A DNA stretch of 64,000 nucleotides, taken from assembly GCF_014898055.3 (NCBI RefSeq), contig NW_023604295.1, forward strand, positions 72,752,301-72,816,300. Reading direction: 5' to 3'. The position numbers and the translations under genes were made by a program. Source of the stretch: Talpa occidentalis. Lineage: Eukaryota; Chordata; Mammalia; Eulipotyphla; Talpidae. The notes beneath the pieces were generated by a model. That model saw only the letters and a program-made list of their open reading frames with translations, was not told the DNA's origin and ran no database searches. Shown here in pieces: positions 22,861-35,159 of the stretch; the stretch's first letter is position 1; every line of letters begins with the position of its first letter.

Positions 22861-25565
22861 GCTATAAATGAAGGATGCAAATTCTTACTGACTTGTACAA
22901 CTGGAAAATTAAATTATCAAACGTAAGCATAATGTACACAGATGTGAATTTGATATTAATAGAATACTGTCATAGAACCTTGTAAATTGAATGGACATTT
23001 TAAAATATCCACTGAAGAATATAAAGAAATATTAATATATGAACACAGAATAAAATATAGTCAATTTGTATTTTTTAAGTAATTGTGAGCATTTGACAAT
23101 GGAATGCAAAATTTTAATAATTTAAAAAAATACACACCTAAGAACGAAAACAGTAGAATATAAGAGGAAAAGAGTTTTGATATTGAAATTAGGAGACAAA
23201 TTTTATTTTCCAAGGCTGCATTTGTGCAAATTAAAGTTTTATTACACATAATAAGTGTCAGATTTACATGAGTGTCTGCACTATACATTGCTCAAGGATT
23301 AGATAACCTTCCCAGATTGACCCAAATAAGAATTGGAAACTCTGTTCAGGTCTGTCTCACAAAGTTTTTTAGTTGCTCAGCGTTGCTGGCTACAAATACT
23401 GCATTTTGCGCATAGTCTTTGTTTTATTTCATTGTAACCTTTCTACATGAAAAAGGATAGGCTACAATATTGGTATTCATAGAATAAGACCTGTAATTTT
23501 TATTGCAAATCTTACTTGATATTTCTATTTAAAATTCTAAGACTCTTTTAACTGACAACATTTCTTAGGACAAAATGGTTGTATATGTGGTGAGTGAGAT
23601 ACATTATTAACAAGAAACGTTATTAGTCACCCATCTCACATCTTTTAGTTCTCCTATCTTGAAATAGTCTACCTCCAGTTACTTTACACTTGGCATGAAA
23701 TTATTCAATCACTTTGAAGAGATCAAAGAAGTAAAGAATTGCTCCCAATCTGTAACTTACAACCGTTTCCCCTGATCACCATGGGAAAGTCCAGGGGGCT
23801 AATGCATTCACAAAGTACAGGAAAGGGCATACTGAAGGGAATAGACTTAATCCTCAGAGCCAAATAATCATTAGCAATATGATGTATAAAGTCGAATATG
23901 CAATAGCTGCAGAGTCAGTATTACATTTATTCGCATTCATAAATGAAAGTGTGGAGTAATCATACTTTGAGCTGGTAACTCGAGTGAAGAAAAAAAAGTG
24001 CCTAAGCCCATAAAATCTGATGGTCATGGTCAAATCCCATATTGCCTTCCATTACATAATCCTAACTTTAGCACTTTCATGAACTTACTTAATATTGATA
24101 TTACATGTGAAACACTATATAAAGATTTTTAAAATTACTAATTGTATATACTTTTGTTTAATAATATATATTGGTATAATCTGTGGATATGGGAGGTTTG
24201 AAATAACATATTTGCACTAAGTTAACTTAAAAACTGCAGTGTATTTTGAAAAACTGCTTGTTTTTTAAATCAAATTTCGTAATTCCCTATCACAACATAC
24301 GAACATCACACCCACATGTATTATGTTGTTCTACTGAAAACAAGGTTATCAACATTACAACCTAAATTTAATTAGAGCCAGAACTTTAAAAAATAGTATC
24401 ATTATAAAACATTCTCTTTGAAGTTTTATTAAAAACAACATTCTGTTTTTCCTTTTCAAAGACATCAAAAATGTCATCTTAGTTAGCATAATACTCAATA
24501 ATACATTTCCTTATAAAATGGATTTCAAACTGCCATTGAACAGCAATATAGTAATAATAATATATTTTCTTATTTCAAAAATAACAATCTATTTCACACA
24601 AAAGTATTTTTTACAGTCTAATGTATATCATATTGCACAATTAAATTATCTCTAGCTTGAATTTCATAAATGATCAGTAAATCTTCCCCTTCAGAGAATG
24701 TATAAATATTTAATAACAAAAAGATGGTCAATAATTTAAATTCAAAGAGATTTGTACATTGATCTTTCAGATAAAATGCCATTAAGCCAAACGATTTCCC
24801 ACAGGTTCAGTTTTCTCTATGACCCTACGTGTTATACATTCAAGTATTATATTTACAGTGATAACGAAGGGAACAATCTTGTTTAGTAGGCAAAGCAAAT
24901 TAACTGAAGGTTATAGATTACTTCTAGTCCAACAATGATAGGAACATACTTACAGCTACTTGAGGTCGAGCCCTGCCTTCGGCAAAATCATGAAATAGAC
25001 CCTGTCCCTCTTCCTTGTTTCAACAGCTCCTCTGACCTCCCTCATTGACCTTTGTTTTCCTCCCCCCCTGGGTGGATGGTTCTGCTTTGCTGTATTGTGG
25101 ATACACAGTACCTAACTAGGGGAACCCTCTTTGGGCAATGTTTCATGCTTTAAGTTTAACTGCTCTCCCCTGTGTCAAAATGTAGTGTTAGATAGAGGTA
25201 GGTTGGAATGCAAGTTGATAAAGAAATGATGATAAAAAGTTGATAGCTAAATGATGATAAAATTATTAAATGGTCATAAAAGGATAGGATTTCCTCTTCT
25301 GAGGGTATTTATTGTTTAGCTGTGATCTCCTTTTAGTTTGTAAGAAATGACCATTGAGCAGTGAAATATCAATTGGCAAAATGAAAATATTTTCATAAAT
25401 TGAGTCTTTCCCTATGCCTGTAGATGATATAACAACCCTGTTCAAAATTACTTCAATTCATATTCTCCAAAGATTAGTATTATAATTAATTCCTAGGTGC
25501 CTTTATAGGGTAACCGTGAGATTATTAATGCAGTGCAGCAGCTGTACATTCAAATATGCATTTAT
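22861..25565. other. long unique A+T-rich stretch
   Basis: No recognised repeat or exon. 24960-25180 is a short, more G+C-rich island without a recognisable motif. Confidence 0.5.
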
Positions 25566-25585
25566 TTAATTTCACATAAATTTTT

Positions 25586-25852
25586 ATTTTTCTAAAGATA
25601 TATTTATTTATGCATACAAGATCTGGGGTACAGTCCAGAGGTGTGGGGGGGTGAGAGGATTCACCAGAGACAGAGTGAGGAACAGAACAGGAGGATCGAC
25701 CAAAATACACTGCTAAGGGGAGCATACAGTGAGACAGGAGACATCTGCTGTGCCATGTAGGTATCTGCCTGGCCAGGGATCAAACTCATGCTTCAGTGGC
25801 TACAGACAGCTTCATAGGTCATGTCCTAACCCCTCGTGCCACCAGGGAGGCC
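25586..25852 (-). mobile_element. T+ SINE, antisense, with 20-bp TSD
   Basis: Full-length minus-strand copy, older 3' type ('gatctggggtacagtccaga'). The target-site duplication 'taatKtcacataaattttta' lies at 25566-25585 and 25853-25872 with one mismatch. Confidence 0.96.
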
Positions 25853-25914
25853 TAATGTCACATAAATTTTTAAAATCTAATTTCAAATAAGGTAGAAGAT
25901 ATAATTTTCTGTCT

Positions 25915-26185
25915 TTTTATATTTTCAGTTTTATTGAGATATAATTAACAAATTATATTAGTTTAATCTGTACAACATAATGATTTGATGTAGATATATT
26001 TTGTGAATTGATATAGGTATATATTGTGAAATGTGTGTTTGGTTAACATCTACCACCTCACATAGTTACCTTTTTTTTTTTCTCGTGATGAGAAATTTTA
26101 AGTATTATCAACTATAGTCACCATATTGTACATTCCATTGCAGAACTGATTTATCTGATAACTGGGTCATAGTTATATTTAACCA
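25915..26185 (-). mobile_element. L1 3' end (older L1M-like), antisense
   Basis: The plus strand begins 'ttttattgagatataatt' and continues through 'tctgtacaacataatgattt' and 'actatagtcaccatattgta'. This is the reversed 3' untranslated end of old mammalian L1 subfamilies. No coding part is present. Confidence 0.85.
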
Positions 26186-26189
26186 CCTT

Positions 26190-28995
26190 TTAAGTTGTTG
26201 GCATTGGGACAATGAACATAATATAAGAGATTCTTATAACTCCATATGTCTGGTTTTGTAAATACAACTAAATTATAACATAATTGGGCCTGAATTTTAT
26301 ATTTGATAAAAACTACATTGCTATGAAAATAATTTTACATTGTCAGAAAATATATTCTTTATTAATTTTCAGGAAATTAAATGAGAGTGAGAGTTGAGAA
26401 ATATATTTAACAGAAACCAATATCATACATTTCTTTCATATATTACTTTTTTACCTCTGAAATTAGCAAGGTACATTTCTCATATAGTCCTAACTTAATT
26501 GTTACCCTTGTTTATTATGCTTTTCACTTATTATTTATGATATATAAATTAAATTGAGACTAAAAAAGATATTTTAAATCAGTAAGGTTGAATCTTTTTG
26601 TAGCCATTAGGGAAAAAAATTAGCAAAAGTACAGTAATTCACTATATAAATAATGTTACTTTTAAATAATGTTACTTTTCAATAACATTAAATATGTTAC
26701 TTTTAAAATTAGAAATGGTTTCATCAAACAAACCCTCTCTATAATCTTGGTCTAAAAACCTAGTAACTAAGGTGTTAAACATTTCCCCTTTGCTGTTGAG
26801 ACTGAACACTAGTCTATAGTATACGCCCTCAATCTTCACTTGTCAAGATAAGGGTAATCAATCTCAATTCCCCATAAAATGTAATTTCCATTAGAGACAA
26901 GCAATAAACACTACCAATTTCTTGGAAGCATTGAACTTCTATAAAATAATCCCTTTTAAAGAAGACCAAAGAAAAATACTTTATTTTATCACTGAGATAT
27001 TGGTACATAGAAGAGGAAAAGTCAATTCATCTTCTTCTTTATTGAGATGTCTATAATTAATTTTTAGGTTTTTTTTTTTTGGCTAAGGATAAAATAGAAG
27101 TCAGTGAAACTGATTGTGTCTGAAGAAAAGAGCAACAACATCTATAAATAAATTATTTCCTATTAAAATTCATTCCACAAATTCTGGCATGCAGTTGGTA
27201 ATCCTAACATTGCTAAATAAGCAGGAAGCTGTCAAACCCTCATTAAGATCTTATTAAGTAAAAATACGCAGTGTGGAATATAAGCTATAGTCTCCACCCT
27301 CAGAAAGCTTATATTTTAATAACACATAGAAAAGACTGCAATTCAAGATAATCTATATTTTTCTTTTTTCCAAAATAATCAACAAGCAAAATGTACCCCA
27401 GCAGATAAATATTGAGAATCAGCTTGCATTTGCTACATTTCTAATTTAATCTTAAGTACTAAATCTTCTTTATTAGAATAACAAAGAACAAAATCTGTAT
27501 AAAACATTTGTTTTCAAAATAAGCACAAAAATATTCCAAGTGAGAAAAGACTGAAAGCAGTGTTATCCATCAGTAAGTTATGGGCAACGATCCACTGGTG
27601 ATGAGATTCTGAATAGAACTGACTACATGAAATGAAAGGCACAAATGAATCTAAAGCTACTTTGGCAGCGTTGTCAAACCAACTTGTTTTTACTCCTTTA
27701 TTTATATTTTTTCTTATCTTTATCAACATAATAACCATTACTTTATAAGTAGAATTACAAGAAAAATGAACAATACATTGTTTCTTATAGCACATGTGCA
27801 ATCAAACAATCAAAAACTGTAACTATAAAGGATTATTTTTCATAAATTATTAAGAGGATAAGAATTTTTATGCCAGGATATACGTGATTTAATTCTGTGT
27901 GAAGACAGTGGTAATGCTTAGGAAAGATAAAAATCTGCATTCTCTGTCTATATTTCAAATAAATACAGCACTGCAGAAAGTTCATCTTCTCTACTTCCTA
28001 AGCGCTTTTCTTACCCGATGGATCAACAGAGCTAGCTTTAGAAATTTTTACCAATGTATGAAGTGATTGTGATGAAATTTTCCTATTGCTGATAGTGTGT
28101 CAATTACACTGTCAGTGATCTCAAGATACAAAAAGAAAACGGCGATGACACAGGTTAGTACAGAAAGACTATAAAAATAAGGCTATGTAATGGAATTTAT
28201 AATTTGCATTCAATTTCTGGATATATAGATTAGTGATGAGCACTGTTAATCATACCAAAATGAACACCGTTTTCCTGAAGAGCATCATTATTATATGTAA
28301 ATGAGAAATCCCCCTGTTTGAAGCAGTATATTTGAAATAGTCAAGAACTTACAGTAAAGGCTGAACTCTGTGGTATGAGCTACTGGATGTAATCATATCC
28401 TTCCCTAGGATAAAGGTCTTGTTTGCCTATTTTACATTGATTTCATAGATAGTGCTATTTCTAAAAAACACTATTATTCCTTGTAAAACAGGACTAAGTT
28501 TTTGATTCACATGGGTGAGTTACAAATTTTTATAAAAATTAAGTTTACTATGTAGGAGACCTACATAGTTCTATTAGAATTAACTGAAATGAATAAAATG
28601 TACAACCACTCACATATACTTAAAACACACTTATCCACTCTAACACTACCTCATTGATAAGTATTATAGTAGACAGTAGACAAAAAAATATTGATTTTAG
28701 AAGAAATAATCATATAAGAATACAGCATTGATAAATAAAATACTACATATCTGTGTGACATGAGGGGAGAGTCAGGGTTTGTTTGTCATATATAATGTCC
28801 CATTGACTTACATCTTTATTGAGTCCATCTTCCAACTTTACACACACACATGCTTTTCTCTATCCATACACACATGGATAAGTAGGTAGACACATAAACA
28901 AAAAGAAGATCGATGGGAGAAAGAAAGAGAGAGAAAGAGGATAGGTTGAGAAGCTGGGGGAATATTTCTCTATTGTGCTTTGCACAGGGTTGCAG
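26190..28995. other. long unique A+T-rich stretch
   Basis: Contains a local triple 'gttacttttaaa' repeat at 26652-26706 and a GA-rich stretch at 28914-28940. No gene or interspersed repeat recognised. Confidence 0.5.
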
Positions 28996-29012
28996 GAAGA
29001 GTGATGTCTTTC

Positions 29013-29315
29013 TTTTTTTTTTTTTTAATAGAGGCATGTTTTATTTATTTATTTGTTCGTTTGTTTATACATGTACTGAGTACAGTCAGAAGCGCGGGAG
29101 GGTGAGAGAATTCACCAGAGCCAGAGCAGGGAGCAGAGCAGGCAGAAGGACCTAAGTACACTGCTGAGGGGAGCAGCGGGCGGCAGGAGAGGTCTGCGCG
29201 CCATGGGGGACCCGCCTCCGGTGGCCGGGGAGGAGCCCGGAATCGAACTGGCGCTGCAGAGGCTGCGGGCAGCTTCGCAACCCAGCGCTCAACCGCTGCG
29301 CCACCGGGGAGGCCC
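29013..29315 (-). mobile_element. T+ SINE, antisense, young, variant 3' tail, perfect TSD
   Basis: Well-preserved young copy bounded by a perfect 14-bp target-site duplication, 'gagtgatgtctttc', at 28999-29012 and 29316-29329. Instead of the usual AAATCTTT its tail, on the minus strand, reads …AAATAAATAAAACATG, then CCTCTATT, then the final A-run. The same extra tail is found in the copy at 56974-57336, so the two define a tail-variant subfamily. Confidence 0.96.
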
Positions 29316-29410
29316 GAGTGATGTCTTTCAACAAATTTCCTTTAAAGACAGAAATTCTGTAATTCAGAGCTAAAAATGCATCTTTTCTGGGGAGAATTAA
29401 ATAGGTTTTC

Positions 29411-29689
29411 TTTTTGTTTTTAAAGATTTATTTTATTTTTATGCATATAAGAGTTGGGGTACAGGCCAGAGGTGTGGGGGTGGCAGGTGAGAGGATTCAC
29501 CAGAGACAGAGTGGGGAACAGAACAGGCAGATTGACTGAAATACACTGCTGAAGGGAGCAGAAGGTGAGTCAGGAGAGGTCTACTGTGCCATGTGGGTTG
29601 CTCCCTGGCCAGGGATTGAACTTGTGCTGCAGTTGCTGTGGTTAGCCTCATAGGTTACGTCTTAACCCCTTGCACCACCAGGGAGGCCC
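29411..29689 (-). mobile_element. T+ SINE, antisense (older subfamily, with TSD)
   Basis: Full-length minus-strand copy. An imperfect target-site duplication, 'aaatagg(g)ttttc', flanks it (29399-29410 and just after 29690). Confidence 0.93.
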
Positions 29690-29704
29690 TGAAATAGGGT
29701 TTTC

Positions 29705-30725
29705 AAACTTCATTCAGAGAAGAAAAAACATAGATTGTCTACATTTTCAAATCCCTTTCTTCATGGTTTTTGCCATAAATTTCTTCCTTTGAATATAACT
29801 AATTGGCATTGCACAAATGTCACAAGTTATCCTATGTGATTGACTTCAGGTTTGATAGAAATGAAGATCAGATATATGTACCTGCAAGTAGTCTTATTTT
29901 ACGGTGATATGTAATAGTATATAACTCATGGAAATTTCCCCAGGTTTCAGGTTAAGTATTTGTTCCAATGCAAGATCTTTCCTAAATCTTAGGCTACATT
30001 ATTTATTTTATTTTTCATAATACCATATATTATTCCTATTAGATTAATTGCAATCTTGCATAGCAGATTCAAAATATGTCTTCCATGATATTGCCTAAAA
30101 TCAATTAGGACAAAAACATACATTTTTACTTTAATACTATATTCCAGTACATAGTGGACATCTGGGTACTTGGTAGTTACTCAATTAATAGTTGATAATA
30201 CTCAGTCCATTCTTCATCAAAAATAAACCTACCTTAGACACCAATTGTAAATGAAGAGTAGTTGTTTAATGTCTTCCTTCTCTTCAGCACCTGTTACAAT
30301 GCCCTTGATTTAATATTTTCTCTTAAAAATTAGTGAGGTCTCTGCTGCCCCAATTCCTTTTATTATTACCTAATAGTTTCTATGAAGATGATTTATTTAG
30401 GGTTGCTTCTACTTCTAAACTGGAGACATATTTCTTTATATTTAATTAATTGTTGGACTTTCAAAGTCTCATGAGAGTTAAGATTCTACCTGCCTAATTT
30501 TATAGATCACTTTTATGATGCTTGTATTTGACTTACTGTTTTTAGTTTCCTATTTTATCAACTTCAATTATCAGTGATGGGATCTGGGGAGAGTTATTCC
30601 AGTCTATAATTTAGTGGAGAATGTCACACTTTCCCATCACTCTGTAACAAAGATTTGTAGACTTTGAAGTCACCCAATGATGGTTTGCACTAGTACTCAC
30701 TTTTTCAGCTACATGAGTAACTTTC
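29705..30725. other. unique A+T-rich sequence
   Basis: No repeat or exon recognised. Confidence 0.5.
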
Positions 30726-30728
30726 TGG

Positions 30729-30840
30729 TCAATCTGGGCTGCTTCTCTTGCTTTTCTTGTCAATCTGGGCTCTTCTCTTCTTCTTGTCAATCTGGGCTGC
30801 TTCTCTTGCTTCTCTCTGGTCAATCTGGGCTGCGGTTCAA
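30729..30840 (+). repeat. minisatellite, four ~30-bp units, ending beside AATAAA
   Basis: The block 'tcaatctgggct' begins at 30729, 30760, 30787 and 30820, each followed by a pyrimidine-rich 'gcttctcttgct'-like segment, giving periods of 31, 27 and 33 bp. The last unit runs into 'ggttcaataaagctg' at about 30834-30848, a polyadenylation-signal-like hexamer. The array may belong to an LTR or other repeat, but I cannot name one. Confidence 0.8.
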
Positions 30841-30909
30841 TAAAGCTGCACATAATGCACTGAGCCCATTGCCTTTCACCTTGCAGGATTTTCGTTGTGT
30901 GTGCGATTG

Positions 30910-30984
30910 AGTGTGTGTGTCTGTGTGTGTGTGTGTGTGTGTGTGAGGGGGAGGAGAGAGAGAGGGAGAGAGAGAGAGAGAAAG
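30910..30984. repeat. compound (GT)n(GA)n microsatellite
   Basis: (GT)n at 30910-30945 passes directly into a (GA)n-rich run at 30946-30984. Confidence 0.95.
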
Positions 30985-30999
30985 GCACTCTGTTTCCCA

Positions 31000-31488
31000 C
31001 ATGTCCTTCACTAGTTGCATATTACGGAAGATACTTCACTGTCCAGTGAACTTGAAGTTAAACGTATTTGTATATTTGGAGGAGGGAAATCATGGAAAAT
31101 TTACAGAATCCACAGCTTTGGTATTAAGAAAGACTTCAAAAAATCATTCTATTCAATAATAATTCTAATTAATACAGAGCTTTAATAAAGTGCTAGGCAG
31201 TCATTATGAGATAAAAACAAAATGTTGAAAGAATAAGTTTTGAAAATAAAACATTATGCAAAATATATATTATATAAAATCACTGATTTACATGTTAGCC
31301 TCTGTGTGATAGTGGACAAATTAAAATTGCAGAATCACATACTTTAAATAAGCTATTTCTCTTACTTTTCATATTTTCAATAACTTCTTTTAATGTTATA
31401 CTTTTACACAGGGAAAGCTTATCAGGGTTACACTGTAGCACAGATTCATAAAAAGAAAATATTCAAGATGCATACTTTAAAAATAATT
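31000..31488. other. unique sequence
   Basis: Nothing recognised. Confidence 0.5.
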
Positions 31489-31489
31489 C

Positions 31490-31560
31490 ATTTATTATCT
31501 TGCCAAGCATGTAATTAGGACTGCCATTATGCTAAGTGTTGGATATAAAAAGACTGAGGA
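31490..31560 (+). mobile_element. possible MIR or L2 remnant
   Basis: 'attatgctaagtgttggata…aaaaagactgagga' resembles the widespread '…ctgtgctaagtgctggggatacaaagatga…' core of old MIR/L2-type repeats. Short and diverged. Confidence 0.35.
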
Positions 31561-31590
31561 CGCTCAAAGTGCACTGGGAAAAGCTGACAA

Positions 31591-32088
31591 TTAAACAGTG
31601 AAAATGCAGGATGCAGAAAAATGTTGAGAGTTTTTAAGCAGGAAAAGCAGATTTTGGGAGGTACTAGAAAAGTACCTGTCAATAGGATAAGTAGGGGAAG
31701 CAATGTGAAAATAATAAAACAGAAAGTAAAATCTAAAGCCTAGGAAGATAACACTAACCAATAAAGGGAAAACACAGAGAAGCTGGAGGCAGCACACTGG
31801 GTTAACAACACAGTCAGGGTTCCGTGGCCTGAGGCAACCACAGAGATTCTGCAGGTTATCAAGGACTGAATTCCCAGCTGGAGCCCCTGGGCACTCCTGA
31901 ACCAGCAGACAGTGTAAGAAAATGTAAATGCATCTACAGTGGTGTATCAGCTGAAGACACTTAGGGCAACAGTGATCCACATATGCAAATGTGGTCCCCA
32001 GAGCCTGTGCCATAGAACCTAGGTTCATATAGGTTATGCTGGCGAGGAGGCTCCTGTAATTACACTCTATGACTCTGAACAATGACAA
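31591..32088 (-). other. 165-codon open frame, probably not a gene
   Basis: This is the second longest frame in the window. It begins with ATG on the minus strand and ends at 31591. The N-terminal half is cysteine-rich ('DHCCPKCLQLIHHC', 'CGCLRPRNPDC') and the C-terminal third is a hydrophobic, phenylalanine-rich stretch typical of A/T-rich non-coding DNA. I recognise no domain, promoter, splice structure or poly-A site. The 31760-32080 part is less A+T-rich than its surroundings and could be an unrecognised repeat. The most likely explanation is a chance frame across such a repeat. Confidence 0.2.
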
Positions 32089-32099
32089 AACAGTCCAAC

Positions 32100-32640
32100 A
32101 TATTTCTCAAAACATATCCCTGTCTTAGACTCATGACTGTCTTGGATTTCCATTCTTTGTACTCTGTATGAAGAGGGGGAGAAAGGAATGCAAGACTAAC
32201 AAAGAAATTAGGGAAATATAAATATCAGAATCCTAAATACGTGTAATATACAAACACAGTTCCTTTCCCCTTAGTGTTCACATCCTTCATCAAGCCATGG
32301 TTTGGTGTACTATGTATCAGGACAGCTAAATTCTCAAAGATAAGAATTATATCATTAACTCTTTTCACTCTCAAATAATAAAGAAATATTCTAGCTTGAA
32401 AGAAAAGGTATTGTATTAAGGACACAAAGAAAAGTAAAGGAGACAGAAAAGTCTCAGCAGCTACAAAGCAGTTCCCCTAGAGAATCAGACACCTATTCTT
32501 TGCCTTTAAACATGAAAGAATAAATGTGTTAAAATTAAAAAAAAAAAGTGAAGAGCAGTCCCAAAACTTGAAGATTCCCTGAATCATACAGGGAAGTTCA
32601 GTCATACAAACAAAGCATAATTTAGCTTATTTTGCAAAAT
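32100..32640. other. unique sequence
   Basis: Nothing recognised. Confidence 0.5.
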
Positions 32641-32649
32641 TAAGGTGAC

Positions 32650-33009
32650 CTGGGTCATACCTTGTTTATGTCTCTGGATATCATAAGCAAAATGTAAGCT
32701 GTTTCCTCAAATTGATATGAAGTAACCAATGACCGATTCCCTATCATTTAAGAAAATTCTAATAACCCATCACCATGGAGAATAAACAGTCATCACTGCT
32801 TCATTATATAAGCTGCTTTAAAAAAATGTACCCCTGACCCTCATTCCATGCGCTGGGGTTTGAATGTTCCAGGTTTGCAAGCTAACTTTTTGTATGTGCA
32901 CAATTAAATAATCTGGGGTGAGAAATGCTAGTGTTCTAAAAAAACAACAGTCTATCTCAGTTTCTCTTTCATTCTCTTTACTCCTGTCTTAGACTCTGAA
33001 CAATGTTTC

Positions 33010-33041
<32 letters not shown>
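32650..33041 (+). other. LTR-like or retroposed segment ending in (A)29
   Basis: The stretch has 'aaccaatgacc' (CCAAT-like) near 32724-32734, 'attatataagctgc' (TATA-like) near 32803-32816, a C/T-rich downstream part, and an uninterrupted run of 29 A at 33013-33041. The order recalls an old LTR, while the A-run recalls a retroposed end. I find no TG…CA ends or target-site duplication, so the identity is open. Confidence 0.25.
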
Positions 33042-33049
33042 CAACCCAG

Positions 33050-34825
33050 TAATACAAAACTATCATACCCATGTCAGGAATGATGTAGTTTCTATTGTGT
33101 CTGGAGGACAACATCTCTTTAATTAGCTTTAAATATTAACTTTGTTCTTAAATTACTTTTGCTTTTCTATTCTCATAAAATCACATTTGATTGAATTTTA
33201 CTAAAGTTCATATTCTACTCTTCCTAGACTGTTAACCCCATGAGGGAGCTGATAAAGGACTTTATAACTAGCAAAACACCATGAAGAGTTTTAACTTAAA
33301 AGAAAAAAAAAACTGACTTGTGATAAATTGCAGATTGCCTGTAAGAGTCCAAAGATATTTGAGAAATATTTAAATATTTAAATGTTAAATAGCTGGCTCT
33401 CTCTAAACCACCCCAGTAGTGGAATGGAGATTCTCAGAGAGAGGCAGAGATTGGGAAAAGGAACATGTTTTTGATAAAAATGAAATGATTCTCACAGGGT
33501 ATAAATCTATCTCAAGCACTTTTATGCTCTTCACTTGGGTTTCTACCAAAAAAAAAAAAAAAAAAAAAAAGCGGTGGCAGGAAACTCAGACACAGGAAAT
33601 TGAAGAAGCCATGCTATAGTAATCTCTTTGATTGGGGATGATGGAGGCACAAAAATAGCAGAAGGACTGGGAGCAGTAAATGAAGCCAGAGAGACTTGAA
33701 TAAATGCCACAGTCCCAGAGCAAAGCATGTATCCCAGGGTGACTTATTAAACACATGTTTATCAAAGCTGTAAATAAAAGAAGGATTTGGAACAAATTGG
33801 CTATAATGTTAAAATAATAATGGTGCTGAGCACCAATATTTTGCATTTATTTAAAATTATTTTATGGTCATCTAACCAGTATTTACTGTTAGAGGTATCA
33901 GGGTAATTTTTTGTAATTAAAGAAAAAATTTCAGGTACTCTTTTTTATCTAGTTCCTAATTAAGAAAAGCAGTTATTTAACCTGTGAGTTTAGTTTGTAC
34001 ACACTAAATTTCTTGGCTTAACTCTCCTTTGGTTTTAGAGTGCTTTGAAAATCTTGTATATTTTCTTTAAAGTTTTCCCTTTTCAATCTAAGCCAATAAA
34101 GTGATAGCAGTAATTTTATATCAATAAAAGTATCTGCTAAACCAATTGAAATAGCCTATTGTATTTATGCATATATACAATAGCTCAAAATATTGATACA
34201 ACATAAATTCAACATATTTTATAGCATTTAAAGGATGCACTCAATGCATTTGTGGTCTATGTAACATATTATATATAGGAAGAAGAGATTAAAAACACAG
34301 AAGATGCATAATGACTAAGAATGAGTATATCAATTTTCAGAAAAATTTTGAGCTAGCTCAAAAATATCTTACAATTTCTGCTCAAGCCATCTTTGTCAAC
34401 ATATTGATTTTTTTATACACATAAAATATAAGTAGTACTTGTCCTGAATGATAATTAAAGTAATGTTTATTTAGAAAGGGCACAAAATTTAAATTGCAAA
34501 AGATAAATGGTCCAACATGATTATTAGTGTTACAATATTTGAATTAGCCAAATATCATTTTTAAAGGGTTTTATGTTCTTTTGCTATTGTGGTGTCTGTG
34601 GTGTTTTCCCAACATATAATCGGTGTTTTTTTGTTTTTTTGTTTTTTTTTTACTGAACTGCATGGCTGATAGGCATGAATGTATCTAGTAGAAATGTAAG
34701 AAGGCACTTGGTAGGCAACTGAGACCTCACTCACACAGTGTTTGGATGCAAGTTTGCCTCATGTGACCCTCAAGGCCATAAATTACTCATTTTAAACTAA
34801 AACCATACTGTTTCTTTCTTTTGAA
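33050..34825. other. unique A+T-rich sequence
   Basis: Contains a run of 23 A at 33548-33570. Otherwise nothing recognised. Confidence 0.5.
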
Positions 34826-34840
34826 AACAAAATTCATATT

Positions 34841-35145
34841 TTTTTTTTCAAAACTGGTATTTTAATTCTCTGAATTGTTTTTGTTTTTGTTTTTAAGATT
34901 TATTTATTTATACAAGCACTGGGTACAGTCAGAAGCACGGGAGGTGAGAGAATTCATCAGAGCCAGAGTGGGGAGCAGAACAGGCAGAAGGACTGAAGTG
35001 CACTGCTGAGGGGAGCAGCGGGTGGCAGGAGAGGTCTGTGCGCCATGTGGAACCCTCCCCGGCAGCCGGGGATCAAACCGGCACTGCAGAGGCTGCGGGC
35101 AGCTTTGCAGCCCAGCCCTCAACTGCTGCACCACCAGGGAGGCCC
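34841..35145 (-). mobile_element. T+ SINE, antisense, with extra ~28-bp 3' segment and TSD
   Basis: The SINE proper occupies about 34870-35145 on the minus strand (young end type, well-kept head). The target-site duplication 'caaaattcatatt' is found at 34828-34840 and 35145-35157. The inserted DNA therefore includes about 28 bp of unrelated sequence at 34850-34877. On the minus strand the order is SINE, A-rich linker, 'aattcagagaattaaaatac', 'cagttttg', and a second A-run of nine. This is what read-through of the SINE terminator to the next T-run would give. Confidence 0.9.
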
Positions 35146-35159
35146 AAAATTCATATTAT

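Noticed and set aside
24960..25180. Local G+C rise as a possible CpG-island promoter
   Set aside because: It contains very few CpG dinucleotides, is short, and has no exon-like sequence downstream.
32803..32816. TATA-like 'attatataagctgc' as a core promoter
   Set aside because: Such strings are frequent in A+T-rich DNA. No transcript start, exon or conserved neighbour supports it, so it is kept only as part of a weak LTR-like candidate.
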